A stretch of 64,000 nucleotides of DNA from an uncultured Prevotellaceae bacterium. GTDB lineage: Bacteria; Bacteroidota; Bacteroidia; Bacteroidales; Bacteroidaceae. A program made the position numbers and the translations under genes. Positions within the stretch are counted from its first letter, which is position 1, and each line of letters starts with the position of its first letter. The notes under the pieces were generated by a model. The model had not been told where the DNA came from and did no database searches. It was given only the letters and a program-made list of their open reading frames with translations. Shown here piece by piece: positions 29,793 to 38,364 of the stretch. The stretch is taken from contig CAMNIN010000006.1 in assembly GCA_946540735.1 (NCBI GenBank), forward strand, positions 35,498 through 99,497, read 5' to 3'.

Positions 29793-30338
29793 TTACTTTT
29801 CGACAATTACATTTAGCAGTCCCGTCATTCCGGCATAATTCCTGGCAGAACTATATAGATAGTCTTCAGGATTTTCCACTATTTCCTGTCTAACCGGATT
29901 CATGTGGATATAGTTAAGCTTTTGCTGATAGAAATCAGATGTATATATGGTCTCCACATGATTGTCTTCCTGCCAGAATCTGTAATTTTTGATTTTCCTG
30001 TCATTGTTACCTGCAAAAGAGAAGCGGTCGAGAATCCATTTCTGCCGGCTCTCTTCCAGGTTGGCTTCGATTGCATTCAGAATCCTCTTGCTGGTGAATT
30101 TCTTAAAGTCCCGAAGAAAATCGCCGAGATTAGTATTTTCGTTACGCATACCAACAATCATATGTAGATGATTGGTCATTAGTACCCATGCATAAATGTC
30201 CAGAGATTTGTTGGCTTGACAATAAGCAAGTGATTCTAATATGATATGCTTATAGTCCGGTCGCGTAAAAACATCAATCCAGTCAATAACTGTTGATGTC
30301 GTGAAATACAATTCTTTAGTTAAAGCTATTGCAGACAT
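29793..30338 (-). CDS. REP-associated tyrosine transposase (RAYT), Y1_Tnp family
   Basis: 181 aa single-domain HUH endonuclease of the TnpA_REP/Y1 family. The HUH motif is His57-Leu-His59 in LMTNHLHMIVG and the likely catalytic Tyr is Tyr143 in LNYIHMNPVR. FWQEDNHVETIYTSDFYQQKL and the NPEDYLYSSARNYAG tail are typical of Bacteroidetes RAYTs. Such proteins cut single-stranded REP hairpins and are thought to spread REP elements while staying immobile themselves. The gene is intact and is bracketed by REP-like dyads on both sides (29719-29784 and 30417-30633); a second REP cluster without a RAYT gene lies near 42 kb. Confidence 0.92.
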   Translation of the reverse strand: MSAIALTKELYFTTSTVIDWIDVFTRPDYKHIILESLAYCQANKSLDIYAWVLMTNHLHMIVGMRNENTNLGDFLRDFKKFTSKRILNAIEANLEESRQKWILDRFSFAGNNDRKIKNYRFWQEDNHVETIYTSDFYQQKLNYIHMNPVRQEIVENPEDYLYSSARNYAGMTGLLNVIVEK

Positions 30339-30416
30339 GTTTGTTCTTTTTTTATATTATTCGTTTTTCTATTATTTCTTGTCTGTTTTTATATGATGTT
30401 TGGACAGTGGATCGTG

Positions 30417-30633
30417 CTTTAATCGGATTACAAATCCTTATATTCAATGCGGCCGGATTACAAATCCGCCCGAACTGGACGCTGTATGCTTTAATCGGAT
30501 TGCAAATCCTTATATTCAATGCGGCCGGATTACAAATCCGCCCGAACTGTAGCCCGAGCTGGACGCTGTATGCTTTAATCGGATTGCAAATCCTTATATT
30601 CAATGCGGCCGGATTACAAATCCGCCCGAACTG
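30417..30633 (+). repeat. Three REP-like units, RAYT upstream side
   Basis: Three nearly identical 61-bp units start at 30417, 30489 and 30573. Each has a small dyad GGATT-(A/G)CA-AATCC, a conserved connector TTATATTCAATG, and a larger dyad with CGGATT-ACA-AATCCG at its core flanked by GCGGC and CCCG. The units are joined by 11- and 23-bp spacers that share GGACGCTGTATG. The paired-palindrome layout resembles bacterial BIMEs. All three are in the same orientation. Confidence 0.85.
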
Positions 30634-30790
30634 TATTGTTAATCCTCCCGATCTGTAAATCCCTCCCGATCTGTAAATCCCTACGATCTGTAAATCCTTA
30701 CGATCTGTTAATCCTCCCGATCTGTAAATCCTACATCCCTGCGATCTGTAAATCCTCCCGATTTGTAAATTCTTCCGAAACGTAAATCCG
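30634..30790. repeat. Degenerate tandem repeat, CGATCTGTAAATCC units
   Basis: About nine imperfect 14-19-bp units of the form CGATCTGTAAATCC with one to five extra bases such as CTCC, CTTA or CTA. The GTAAATCC part is a half-site of the neighbouring REP palindromes, so the array may derive from them. Copies become less alike towards the 3' end. The remaining 80 bp up to the HAD gene contain nothing recognisable. Confidence 0.75.
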
Positions 30791-30869
30791 CTTGATGTGT
30801 AAAAGCATCCGTACTGTGGTGAATCCGACAGGACAGTTGCGGCGTGAGGAAATTGAAAAGATGTTGTTC

Positions 30870-31574
30870 TTATTTCATCAGTGCAGGAAGGGCGCTGATG
30901 GTCTTGATTCTGATGAGGTGTGGGTGGTCGTATTCCTCCGTCTCCTCATGTGCCCATGTCACCTCGAAAGGGATATGCACGGCATATCCCCCGAGATGTA
31001 AGACAGGAGCGATGTCAGACTTGAAACTGTTGCCCACCATGAGAAATTCGTCGATACCAATACCGAAGGTGGCGCATAATTCACGGTATTGGCGGGGAGT
31101 CTTGTCCGCCACCACTTCCACACGGTCGAAATAATTCCAAAGACCCGACCTGGCCAGTTTGTTTTCCTGGTCCAGGATCTCGCCTTTGGTGAAGACAACC
31201 ATCTTGTAGCGGGCCATGTTGTGGATGGCTTTTAAGGTGCTTTCCACGCCCTCCAGTGGCGTGGCAGGGATGTTGAGCAGGCTGCGGCCCAGGCGCTGGA
31301 TTTTCAGTAATTGTGAGGCGCTGATTCGTCCTTTGCTCACTTCTACCGCATTCTCAACCAGTGATAGGGTGAAAGCCTTGCTGCCGTAGCCGAGTTCAGC
31401 CATGTTGCGAGTCTCCGTCTCAAACAGACGTGCTGAGATATGCTGTTTGTCGCCATATTCTGAAAGCAGGTCGCAATAGGTGTTCTCCACCGCTTCGAAA
31501 TGCGATTGGCAATCCCATAGCGTGTCATCAGCATCGAAAGCGATGAGTTTGATATGGTGTAGAGAACAGGACAT
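30870..31574 (-). CDS. HAD-family hydrolase, phosphoglycolate phosphatase-like
   Basis: 234 aa. HAD motif I is IAFDADDTLWD with nucleophile Asp14 and Asp16; motif II is the Thr in MVVFTKGEI; a Lys lies in VVADKTPRQY; the late acidic motif is FLMVGNSFKSDIAPVL. The helical cap between motifs I and II (about 25-110) is of the C1 type found in YjjG/Gph-like phosphatases. These dephosphorylate small sugar or nucleotide phosphates; the substrate here cannot be told. The gene follows the glutamine synthetase gene by 15 bp on the same strand, so the two may be co-transcribed. Confidence 0.88.
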   Translation of the reverse strand: MSCSLHHIKLIAFDADDTLWDCQSHFEAVENTYCDLLSEYGDKQHISARLFETETRNMAELGYGSKAFTLSLVENAVEVSKGRISASQLLKIQRLGRSLLNIPATPLEGVESTLKAIHNMARYKMVVFTKGEILDQENKLARSGLWNYFDRVEVVADKTPRQYRELCATFGIGIDEFLMVGNSFKSDIAPVLHLGGYAVHIPFEVTWAHEETEEYDHPHLIRIKTISALPALMK

Positions 31575-31589
31575 GGCGCGGCGAGAGTT

Positions 31590-33779
31590 TTACCTGATAA
31601 AAAGAAGTTCGCGGTATTTAGGCAGCGTCCAGCATTCATCGCTCACGATCAACTCCAGTTTGTCGATCTGGTAGCGTATCTCCTCCATCTTGGGAGCCAC
31701 GGTGTCGTGGTAAGCGATGGCTTTCTCACGCTCGTTGGTGATCTTATTGGCCACTTTCCGGGCGTCGACCAGTTGTTCCACTCCCGTCTCGATGGCCTGT
31801 GTGCGCTCAGCGATCTCCTTGATGATGCCTTTGTTTCGAGCAGTCAGGAGGTCGGCTTCGTCGCTGGAGAAGATCTCATACATATTGAGCACGTTCTTGG
31901 CCAGTTGGCTCTGGTATTGGGTAGCGATGGGGATGATATGGTTCATCGAGAGGTCGCCCATCACGCGGGCCTCGATCTGTATTTTTTTGGTATAGGTCTC
32001 CCATTTCACCTCGTTGCGGGCAGCCAGTTCCTTGGCGTTCATCACATTGAGGCTCTCAAACATGCGTATGGTGTCGGGAGCCAGGTAGTTGTCAAAGATC
32101 AGCGGACAGCTCTTCTCCACGTCGAGACCTCGTGCGGTAGCTTCCACCACCCATTCGTCGCTGTAGCCGTTGCCGTCGAAATGGATGGGTTTGCAGGTTT
32201 TGATATCCTCTCTCACCACATCGATGATGGCACTGGTCTTGTCCTCTCCACCTGCGATCAAGGCATCGACACGTTTTTTGAAGTTAACGAGAGCCTCGGC
32301 CATGGCGGAGTTGAGTGCGATCATCGCTGAAGCGCAGTTGGCCTCGCTTCCCACCGCACGGAACTCGAAACGGTTGCCGGTGAAAGCAAACGGACTGGTG
32401 CGGTTGCGGTCAGTATTGTCGATGAGCAGTTCCGGGATTTCCGGGATATCCAGTTTCATGCCCTGTTTTCCCTCCATGGTGAACAGGTCTTTCTTGTCAG
32501 ACACCTCAATATGGTGAAGCAGTTCGCTGAGTTGTTTGCCGAGGAAGGACGAGATGATGGTGGGAGGTGCCTCGTTGGCTCCCAGGCGGTGGGCATTGGT
32601 AGCACTCATGATGGAGGCCTTCAGGAGTCCGTTGTGGTGATATACCGCCATGAGCGTCTCTACGATGAAGACGACGAAGCGGAGGTTATCCTCCGGTGTC
32701 TTGCCCGGACCATGCAGCAAGATGCCCGTATCGGTCGAGAGACTCCAGTTGTTGTGCTTTCCAGAGCCGTTGATGCCGGCGAAAGGTTTCTCATGCAGCA
32801 GCACACGGAAACCATGTTTGCGAGCCACACGTTTCATCAGCGACATCAGCAGCATATTGTGGTCGACAGCCAGGTTAGTCTCCTCATAGATCGGTGCCAG
32901 TTCAAACTGGTTTGGAGCCACCTCGTTGTGTCGAGTCTTACAAGGGATGGAGAGTTCCAGAGCCTGGATTTCCAGTTCCTTCATGAAGGCCTGCACCCTG
33001 TCGGGAATGGTTCCGAAGTAGTGGTCATCCATCTGCTGGTTTTTGGCGGAGTCGTGTCCCATCAGTGTGCGTCCGGTGAGCATGAGGTCGGGGCGGGCAC
33101 TGTAGAGGCCCTCATCCACGAGGAAATATTCCTGTTCCCATCCCAGGTTGGAATTCACTTTCTTCACTTCGGGGTAGAAATAATGGCACACCTCGGTGGC
33201 GGCGTTGTTGACGGCCCTCAGCGCCCTCAGCAGCGGAGCCTTGTAGTCGAGAGCCTCACCAGTGTAGGAGATGAAGATGGTGGGAATACAGAGCGTGTCG
33301 TCCATGATGAAGACCGGCGAAGTAGGATCCCAGGCAGAGTAGCCGCGCGCCTCAAACGTGTTGCGGATGCCCCCGCTGGGGAAAGAGGACGCATCCGGCT
33401 CTTGTTGCACGAGCAGCTTGCCGGTGAACTCCTCGATCATGCCTCCCTTGCCATCGTGCTCGATGAAGGCGTCGTGCTTCTCGGCCGTGCCTTCGGTGAG
33501 GGGTTGGAACCAGTGGGTGTAGTGAGTCACGCCATTTTCCTCCGCCCATTGTCTTATGCCTTTAGCCACGGCATCGGCGATGGAACGGTCGAGTCGCACC
33601 CCGTTGTCGATCACGTCGACCATTTTCATATATACGTCGCGTGAGAGGTATTTGTACATTTTATCGCGGGTGAACACATATTTGCCGAAATACTCCGACG
33701 GGCGTTCTGCCGGCGATTTCACTTCGAGTGGTTTTTTCTTGAAAGCCTCTTCTACGACTTGGAATCTTAAGTTTGTCAT
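31590..33779 (-). CDS. glnN: Glutamine synthetase type III
   Basis: ATP-dependent synthesis of glutamine from glutamate and ammonia. At 729 aa it is the large GSIII type that is typical of Bacteroides and Prevotella, and not the 470-aa GSI. Recognisable parts: FRVLLHEKPFAGINGSGKHNNWSLST (ATP and glutamate site), FRAVGSEANCASAMIALN, and the C-terminal helical extension with AYHDTVAPKMEEIRYQIDKLE. The start MTNLRFQVVEEAFKKKP is the usual GSIII opening. In this phylum GSIII is induced under nitrogen limitation; I see no clear promoter box in the 55-bp gap to rseP, so read-through from rseP is possible. Confidence 0.95.
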   Translation of the reverse strand: MTNLRFQVVEEAFKKKPLEVKSPAERPSEYFGKYVFTRDKMYKYLSRDVYMKMVDVIDNGVRLDRSIADAVAKGIRQWAEENGVTHYTHWFQPLTEGTAEKHDAFIEHDGKGGMIEEFTGKLLVQQEPDASSFPSGGIRNTFEARGYSAWDPTSPVFIMDDTLCIPTIFISYTGEALDYKAPLLRALRAVNNAATEVCHYFYPEVKKVNSNLGWEQEYFLVDEGLYSARPDLMLTGRTLMGHDSAKNQQMDDHYFGTIPDRVQAFMKELEIQALELSIPCKTRHNEVAPNQFELAPIYEETNLAVDHNMLLMSLMKRVARKHGFRVLLHEKPFAGINGSGKHNNWSLSTDTGILLHGPGKTPEDNLRFVVFIVETLMAVYHHNGLLKASIMSATNAHRLGANEAPPTIISSFLGKQLSELLHHIEVSDKKDLFTMEGKQGMKLDIPEIPELLIDNTDRNRTSPFAFTGNRFEFRAVGSEANCASAMIALNSAMAEALVNFKKRVDALIAGGEDKTSAIIDVVREDIKTCKPIHFDGNGYSDEWVVEATARGLDVEKSCPLIFDNYLAPDTIRMFESLNVMNAKELAARNEVKWETYTKKIQIEARVMGDLSMNHIIPIATQYQSQLAKNVLNMYEIFSSDEADLLTARNKGIIKEIAERTQAIETGVEQLVDARKVANKITNEREKAIAYHDTVAPKMEEIRYQIDKLELIVSDECWTLPKYRELLFIR

Positions 33780-33834
33780 CTTCTTTTTGCCTTAAGGGAA
33801 GGTTTTTTTGCTGGAAGCTGGCTGAGGGCTATGA

Positions 33835-35229
33835 TCACATATAGCCCAGCCAGCGGAGGATATCGTTGAGGTTGGCCACGACCATCAGCAGGATAAGGAT
33901 GGAGATGCCCACGTACTCAGCGATGATGAGGAATTTCTCACTGGGCTTACGTCGTGTGATCATCTCATAGAGCAGGAAAAGCACATGTCCGCCATCCAGC
34001 GCCGGGATAGGCAGGATGTTCATGAAGGCCAGGATAATGCTCAGGAAAGCGGTCATGCGCCAGAACATCATCCAGTCCCATGTGGCAGGGAACAGGCTGC
34101 CTATGGCACCGAATCCACCCAGCGACTTGGCCCCGTCGGAGGTGAAGACATATTTCAGGTCATCGACATATCCTCTGAGCACTCCCACGCCGTATTTGAT
34201 GCCGGCGGGGAAACTTTCGAAGAATCCGTATTTGATGTCGGTCGGCTCATAGTAGTTCCAGATGCTGGTCTGCACCACGCCCAGCCGCATCTCCTCGTTG
34301 AGCATGGTCTTCACGGTGTCAATCTGCTCGGAGCCTTTGTGCTGGAAAGTGATGCTCACCGTACGGCCCTTGATGCTGTCGGCCTTGTTGGCCTTTGCCG
34401 TCACCACGTCGTTGATGCGGCTGATCTCCATTGTGAACTCGTTCCAGGAATCCACCGCCTTTCCGTTGATAGCCAGGATCTTGTCGCCCTTGCCCATGCC
34501 GATTTTGGATGCCGGTGTGCCAGGCAGCACACTGTCAATCTCGGCGGGCACCAATGGTGTGACGAAAGGCGGCTGTTTTTTGATCATGTCAAGCAGATTG
34601 AGATCGCCTGGCAGAGTGATGGCCATCTGTTTGCCATCACGGATGATATCGACGCGGTGAGCCTCGGAAATCCCCCTGTAGAGGTCGGTGCCGAACGAAG
34701 TGAAAGCCTTCTTTTCGGTTCCGATGAGGATATCGCCGTCTTTGAATCCCAGGCTTTCCGCCTCGGTATTGAATTTCATACCCATGGTCATATCCTTGGT
34801 CTGGATGTAGGAGTCGCCCCAGTAGAAGAGCACCATGGAATAGATGAACAGTGCGAGGAGGAAGTTCACCAGCACACCGCCGATCATGATGAGCAGTCGC
34901 TGCCATGCCGGTTTTGTGCGGAATTCCCAGGGCTGAGGCGGCTGTTTCATCTGCTCGGTGTCCATCGACTCATCGATCATGCCAGCGATTTTGCAGTAGC
35001 CGCCGAGAGGCAACCAACCCATTCCATATTCGGTGTCGCTCTTCTTGGGTTTCCAACTGAAAAGTTTGCCCGACCATTTGCCGATGCCCAGATCGAAGAA
35101 AATGAAGAATTTCTCCACCCTCACACCAAAGAGTTTGGAGAAGAAGAAATGACCGCCCTCATGGAGCAGCACAAGGATTGATATTGACAGGATGAACTGT
35201 ACCAATCTAATCAGAAAAACACTATCCAT
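33835..35229 (-). CDS. rseP: RIP metalloprotease RseP (site-2 protease)
   Basis: Inner-membrane zinc protease that cleaves substrates within the membrane, for example anti-sigma factors or remnant signal peptides. 464 aa. The zinc site is His23-Glu24-xx-His27 in the first membrane helix (LVLLHEGGHFFFSK), and the third ligand is the Asp of PIPALDGGHVLF in the C-terminal membrane part. Two PDZ-like segments lie between (around ESLGFKDGDILIGT and GTPASKIGMGKGDKILAING). Membrane helices surround LLIMIGGVLVNFLLALFIYSMVLF and the C-terminal LIIAEYVGISILILLMVVANL. It follows dxr, the usual arrangement in many bacteria, where isoprenoid and envelope genes cluster. Confidence 0.95.
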   Translation of the reverse strand: MDSVFLIRLVQFILSISILVLLHEGGHFFFSKLFGVRVEKFFIFFDLGIGKWSGKLFSWKPKKSDTEYGMGWLPLGGYCKIAGMIDESMDTEQMKQPPQPWEFRTKPAWQRLLIMIGGVLVNFLLALFIYSMVLFYWGDSYIQTKDMTMGMKFNTEAESLGFKDGDILIGTEKKAFTSFGTDLYRGISEAHRVDIIRDGKQMAITLPGDLNLLDMIKKQPPFVTPLVPAEIDSVLPGTPASKIGMGKGDKILAINGKAVDSWNEFTMEISRINDVVTAKANKADSIKGRTVSITFQHKGSEQIDTVKTMLNEEMRLGVVQTSIWNYYEPTDIKYGFFESFPAGIKYGVGVLRGYVDDLKYVFTSDGAKSLGGFGAIGSLFPATWDWMMFWRMTAFLSIILAFMNILPIPALDGGHVLFLLYEMITRRKPSEKFLIIAEYVGISILILLMVVANLNDILRWLGYM

Positions 35230-35308
35230 ATTCGTTTAACAAAAAAACTCAATTCACAAAATTTTCGCAAACAAGAAAATTCACACAAATTTCACAAAAT
35301 AATTCACA

Positions 35309-36484
35309 TTATTGTCTTGTAGTCTGATTATCAATTAGTTGTCTTGCTACACGCCGAGCCTCGGCATCCGTCTCGACATAGGTCTCGTAGGAGGGACTGG
35401 CATCGAAGGCGACGCGCTGCATGGTCTTTGCGATGATCTCGCCCATCTGGAGGAATCCGCACTGATCGTCGAGGAAGGCCCTGTTGACGATCTCGTTGGC
35501 CGCATTCACGATACAAGGCATATTGCCGCCCTTGGCGATGGCCTCGAAAGCCAAAGCAAGGCACTGGAATTTGTTGAGGTCGGGTTCGAAGAACTCCAGC
35601 GGATGCTTGAAGAGGTCGAGCCGTTGTCCGCTCAGCGGCAGTCGCTGCGGGAAGGAGAAGGCATATTGGATGGGCAGTCGCATATCGGGCACACCCAGTT
35701 GAGCTTTGACCGAACCGTCGTGGAACTGTACGGCGCTGTGGACAATCGACTGCGGGTGCACCAGCACCTGGATACGGTCGGCAGGCACACCGAAGAGCCA
35801 TTTCGCCTCGATCACCTCGAAGCCCTTGTTCATCATGCTTGCGCTGTCGATGGTGATTTTCGCCCCCATGTCCCATGTGGGATGGCGCAGGGCATCAGCT
35901 TTGGTCACGGAAGCCAGTTGGTCGATCGACATCGTGCGGAACGGTCCGCCACTGGCCGTGAGCAGGATTTTCTCGATCTCGTTGTCGCCTTCGCCCACGA
36001 TGCTCTGGAAGATCGCCGAGTGCTCGCTGTCGACAGGGATGATGGGAGCGTGGTACTGATTGGCCAACTGGCAGATCAGTTCGCCAGCCACCACCAAGGT
36101 CTCCTTGTTGGCCAGGCAGATTTTCTTGCCAGCCTTGATGGCATGGATGGTGGGCGACAGGCCGGCGAATCCCACCATTGCCGTGAGCACCATGTCGATG
36201 GGTCCAGCCTCTACGATATCATCGATGGCCTTCGCCCCGGCATAGACCTTGATGTTGGGCTCGTCGGCAAGCAGTTGGGTGAGCAGTTCGTAATGCTCCT
36301 CGTTGGCGATGACCACGGCGGCAGGATGGAATTTGCGCGCCTGGTCAGCAAGTTCACGCACCCGGTTGTTGGCGGTGAGGCAATACACCTCATATCGGTC
36401 GGCGTGCTCCTCGATCACTTCCAGGGCTTGGGTTCCGATAGACCCGGTGGAACCGAGGATGCATATCTGTTGTTTCTTTGTCAT
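35309..36484 (-). CDS. dxr: 1-deoxy-D-xylulose 5-phosphate reductoisomerase
   Basis: Second step of the MEP isoprenoid pathway (DXP to MEP with NADPH). I start at 36484 (MTKKQQICILGSTGSIG, 391 aa); a longer in-frame start at 36559 would run into rimM. The NADPH-binding GSTGSIGTQALEVI, the LANKETLVVAGE block, the metal-binding VDSEHSAIFQ, and ASGGPFR (substrate-phosphate binding) are all present, followed by WDMGAKITIDSASMMNKG. Length matches the family. rimM is 26 bp upstream and rseP 79 bp downstream on the same strand. Confidence 0.96.
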   Translation of the reverse strand: MTKKQQICILGSTGSIGTQALEVIEEHADRYEVYCLTANNRVRELADQARKFHPAAVVIANEEHYELLTQLLADEPNIKVYAGAKAIDDIVEAGPIDMVLTAMVGFAGLSPTIHAIKAGKKICLANKETLVVAGELICQLANQYHAPIIPVDSEHSAIFQSIVGEGDNEIEKILLTASGGPFRTMSIDQLASVTKADALRHPTWDMGAKITIDSASMMNKGFEVIEAKWLFGVPADRIQVLVHPQSIVHSAVQFHDGSVKAQLGVPDMRLPIQYAFSFPQRLPLSGQRLDLFKHPLEFFEPDLNKFQCLALAFEAIAKGGNMPCIVNAANEIVNRAFLDDQCGFLQMGEIIAKTMQRVAFDASPSYETYVETDAEARRVARQLIDNQTTRQ

Positions 36485-36510
36485 TTTCCTGTATGGTTTT
36501 ACGGTATAGT

Positions 36511-37038
36511 TTAGGACGAGAGGTCCAGGAGTCCTTCCGGCAACTGCATGACGATGCACCTTTTCTCACGGTCGATATCGGCGATGAGGTCGTCGTTGGC
36601 AGGAATGAGCAGCCGTTGGCCAGAGGGACTGTTGACCTCGAAAAGTGTGTTGATGGTGCTCAGGTCGACCGCCGTCACCTCGCCGATGATCTCGCCTGAG
36701 TCCTCGTCGAAGATGCGGAATCCCACGATTTCAGCCCAGGAGAGTTCGCTGTCATCCTCGTCGTTGAGTTCCCTGGGGAAATACACGTCGCATCCCGTGA
36801 GTTCTGCAGCCCTGTCGGCCGAGTCGATGTCGAGGAATTTCACCAGTGCCGTCTCATCACTCTTGAAACGGTATTCCTCGAAGAAGAAAGGCACCAGGAG
36901 TCCGTCGGTCTCCACGAAAACGAAGTCGGCGTCGACGCGGTCGAAGACATCGTCGGCGAAATGGAAGGAGATCTCGCCTTTCACCCCGTGGGTACGGCCC
37001 AGGCGGCCGATTTTGAACACGTCGTCGAAAGTCACCAT
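36511..37038 (-). CDS. rimM: 16S rRNA processing protein RimM
   Basis: Ribosome maturation factor that helps assemble the 30S head and binds protein S19. 175 aa: the N-terminal RimM barrel (KIGRLGRTHGVKGEISFHFADD) and the C-terminal PRC-barrel-like part (GFRIFDEDSGEIIGEVTAVD, then LIPANDDLIADIDREKRCIVMQLPEGLLDL). Both halves match the family. It lies 12 bp after murA and 26 bp before dxr in a minus-strand run of housekeeping genes, without trmD, which often accompanies rimM in other phyla. Confidence 0.95.
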   Translation of the reverse strand: MVTFDDVFKIGRLGRTHGVKGEISFHFADDVFDRVDADFVFVETDGLLVPFFFEEYRFKSDETALVKFLDIDSADRAAELTGCDVYFPRELNDEDDSELSWAEIVGFRIFDEDSGEIIGEVTAVDLSTINTLFEVNSPSGQRLLIPANDDLIADIDREKRCIVMQLPEGLLDLSS

Positions 37039-37050
37039 GTTTTTGGGGGG

Positions 37051-38358
37051 TTATTCCACACGTTGGATATGAGCACCCAGTTGCCTGAGGCGCTCTTCAA
37101 TGTTCTCATACCCACGGTCGATCTGCTCGATATTAGCGATGCGGCTTGTGCCGTTGGCACTGAGAGCCGCGATGAGCAGGGCGATACCCGCGCGGATGTC
37201 GGGACTCGTCATGCGCCCGGCCCTGAGTCTGAGCTGATGGTTATGTCCGACGACGACGGCACGGTGGGGGTCGCACAGGATGATCTGTGCCCCCATGTCG
37301 ATGAGTTTGTCGACGAAGAACAGCCGGCTTTCAAACATTTTCTGATGGATGAGCACGCTGCCTTTGGCTTGTGTGGCCACCACGAGGAACACGGAGATGA
37401 GGTCGGGGGTCAGTCCCGGCCATGGTGCGTCGGCGATGGTCATGATGGTGCCGTCGATAAACGACTCAATCACATAGGAATCGTGGTGAGGAATGAAGAT
37501 ATCGTCGTCTCTCACCTCGATTTTGATGCCCAGTCGCCGGAATGCATCCGGGATGATGCCGAGGTTGTGGAGAGAAACGTTCTTGATGGTGATACCGTTG
37601 CCCACCATGGCGGCCATGCCGATGAACGACCCCACCTCGATCATGTCGGGCAGCACTTTGTGTTTTGCCCCATGCAACCTGTCAACCCCCACGATGGTGA
37701 GCAGATTGGAAGCGATGCCGCTGATGTTGGCACCCATGTGGTTGAGCAGATGGCACAGTTGCTGGATATAGGGCTCGCATGCCGCATTGTAGATGGTCGT
37801 TGTGCCCTCTGCGCACACGGCAGCCATGATGATATTGGCCGTGCCGGTCACTGAGGCTTCGTCGAGCAGCATGTGGCATCCTTTGAGTTTGTCGGCTCTC
37901 AGTTCATAGACGTCGCGTCCCTCCACCCGTATGAAATCCGCTCCGAGGCGCTTGAAGCCCAGGAAGTGGGTGTCGAGTCTGCGCCTCCCGATTTTGTCGC
38001 CACCAGGTTTTGCCACGACAGCATGATGGAAGCGTGAGAGCAGTGGCCCGAACATCAGCACGCTGCCGCGGAGCGAAGAGCATTTTCTGACAAACTCATC
38101 GCTCTCCAGGTAGTCGAGATGCAACTTGTCGGCCTGGAAGGTGTAGTCGCCTGTACTGTTCTTGGTGATTTTCACGCCAATGTCCTGCAGGAGCAGGATA
38201 AGGTTGTTGACATCGAGGATATCGGGGATGTTCTGAATGCGTACCTCCTCCTCGGTGAGCAAGCATGCGCAAATCACCTGCAGGGCTTCGTTTTTGGCAC
38301 CCTGTGGTGTGATGGTGCCTTGGAGCGGATGACCGCCCTCAATGATGAATGACTGCAT
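37051..38358 (-). CDS. murA: UDP-N-acetylglucosamine 1-carboxyvinyltransferase, Asp-type active site
   Basis: First committed step of peptidoglycan synthesis, transferring enolpyruvyl from PEP to UDP-GlcNAc. 435 aa. GTITPQGAKNEALQVI (the Lys-Asn pair that binds substrate) and SSLRGSVLMFGPLLSRF are typical. In the active-site loop E. coli has PGGCTIG with Cys115; here the sequence is KPGGDKIGRRRLDTH, with Asp121 at the Cys position. Enzymes with Asp there (mycobacteria, Chlamydia, Borrelia) are active but not alkylated by fosfomycin. Lies 6 bp after the DUF4290 gene and 12 bp before rimM. Confidence 0.96.
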   Translation of the reverse strand: MQSFIIEGGHPLQGTITPQGAKNEALQVICACLLTEEEVRIQNIPDILDVNNLILLLQDIGVKITKNSTGDYTFQADKLHLDYLESDEFVRKCSSLRGSVLMFGPLLSRFHHAVVAKPGGDKIGRRRLDTHFLGFKRLGADFIRVEGRDVYELRADKLKGCHMLLDEASVTGTANIIMAAVCAEGTTTIYNAACEPYIQQLCHLLNHMGANISGIASNLLTIVGVDRLHGAKHKVLPDMIEVGSFIGMAAMVGNGITIKNVSLHNLGIIPDAFRRLGIKIEVRDDDIFIPHHDSYVIESFIDGTIMTIADAPWPGLTPDLISVFLVVATQAKGSVLIHQKMFESRLFFVDKLIDMGAQIILCDPHRAVVVGHNHQLRLRAGRMTSPDIRAGIALLIAALSANGTSRIANIEQIDRGYENIEERLRQLGAHIQRVE

Positions 38359-38364
38359 CAGCGG

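Noticed and set aside
30329..30658. Open frame with repeated LQILIFNAAGLQIRPN units
   Set aside because: It is a translation of the three REP units; the repeats preserve palindromes, not codons, and both strands are open.
30634..30790. CRISPR-like repeated units
   Set aside because: Units are 14-19 bp, imperfect and joined by one to five bases; there are no unique spacers of constant length and no cas genes nearby.
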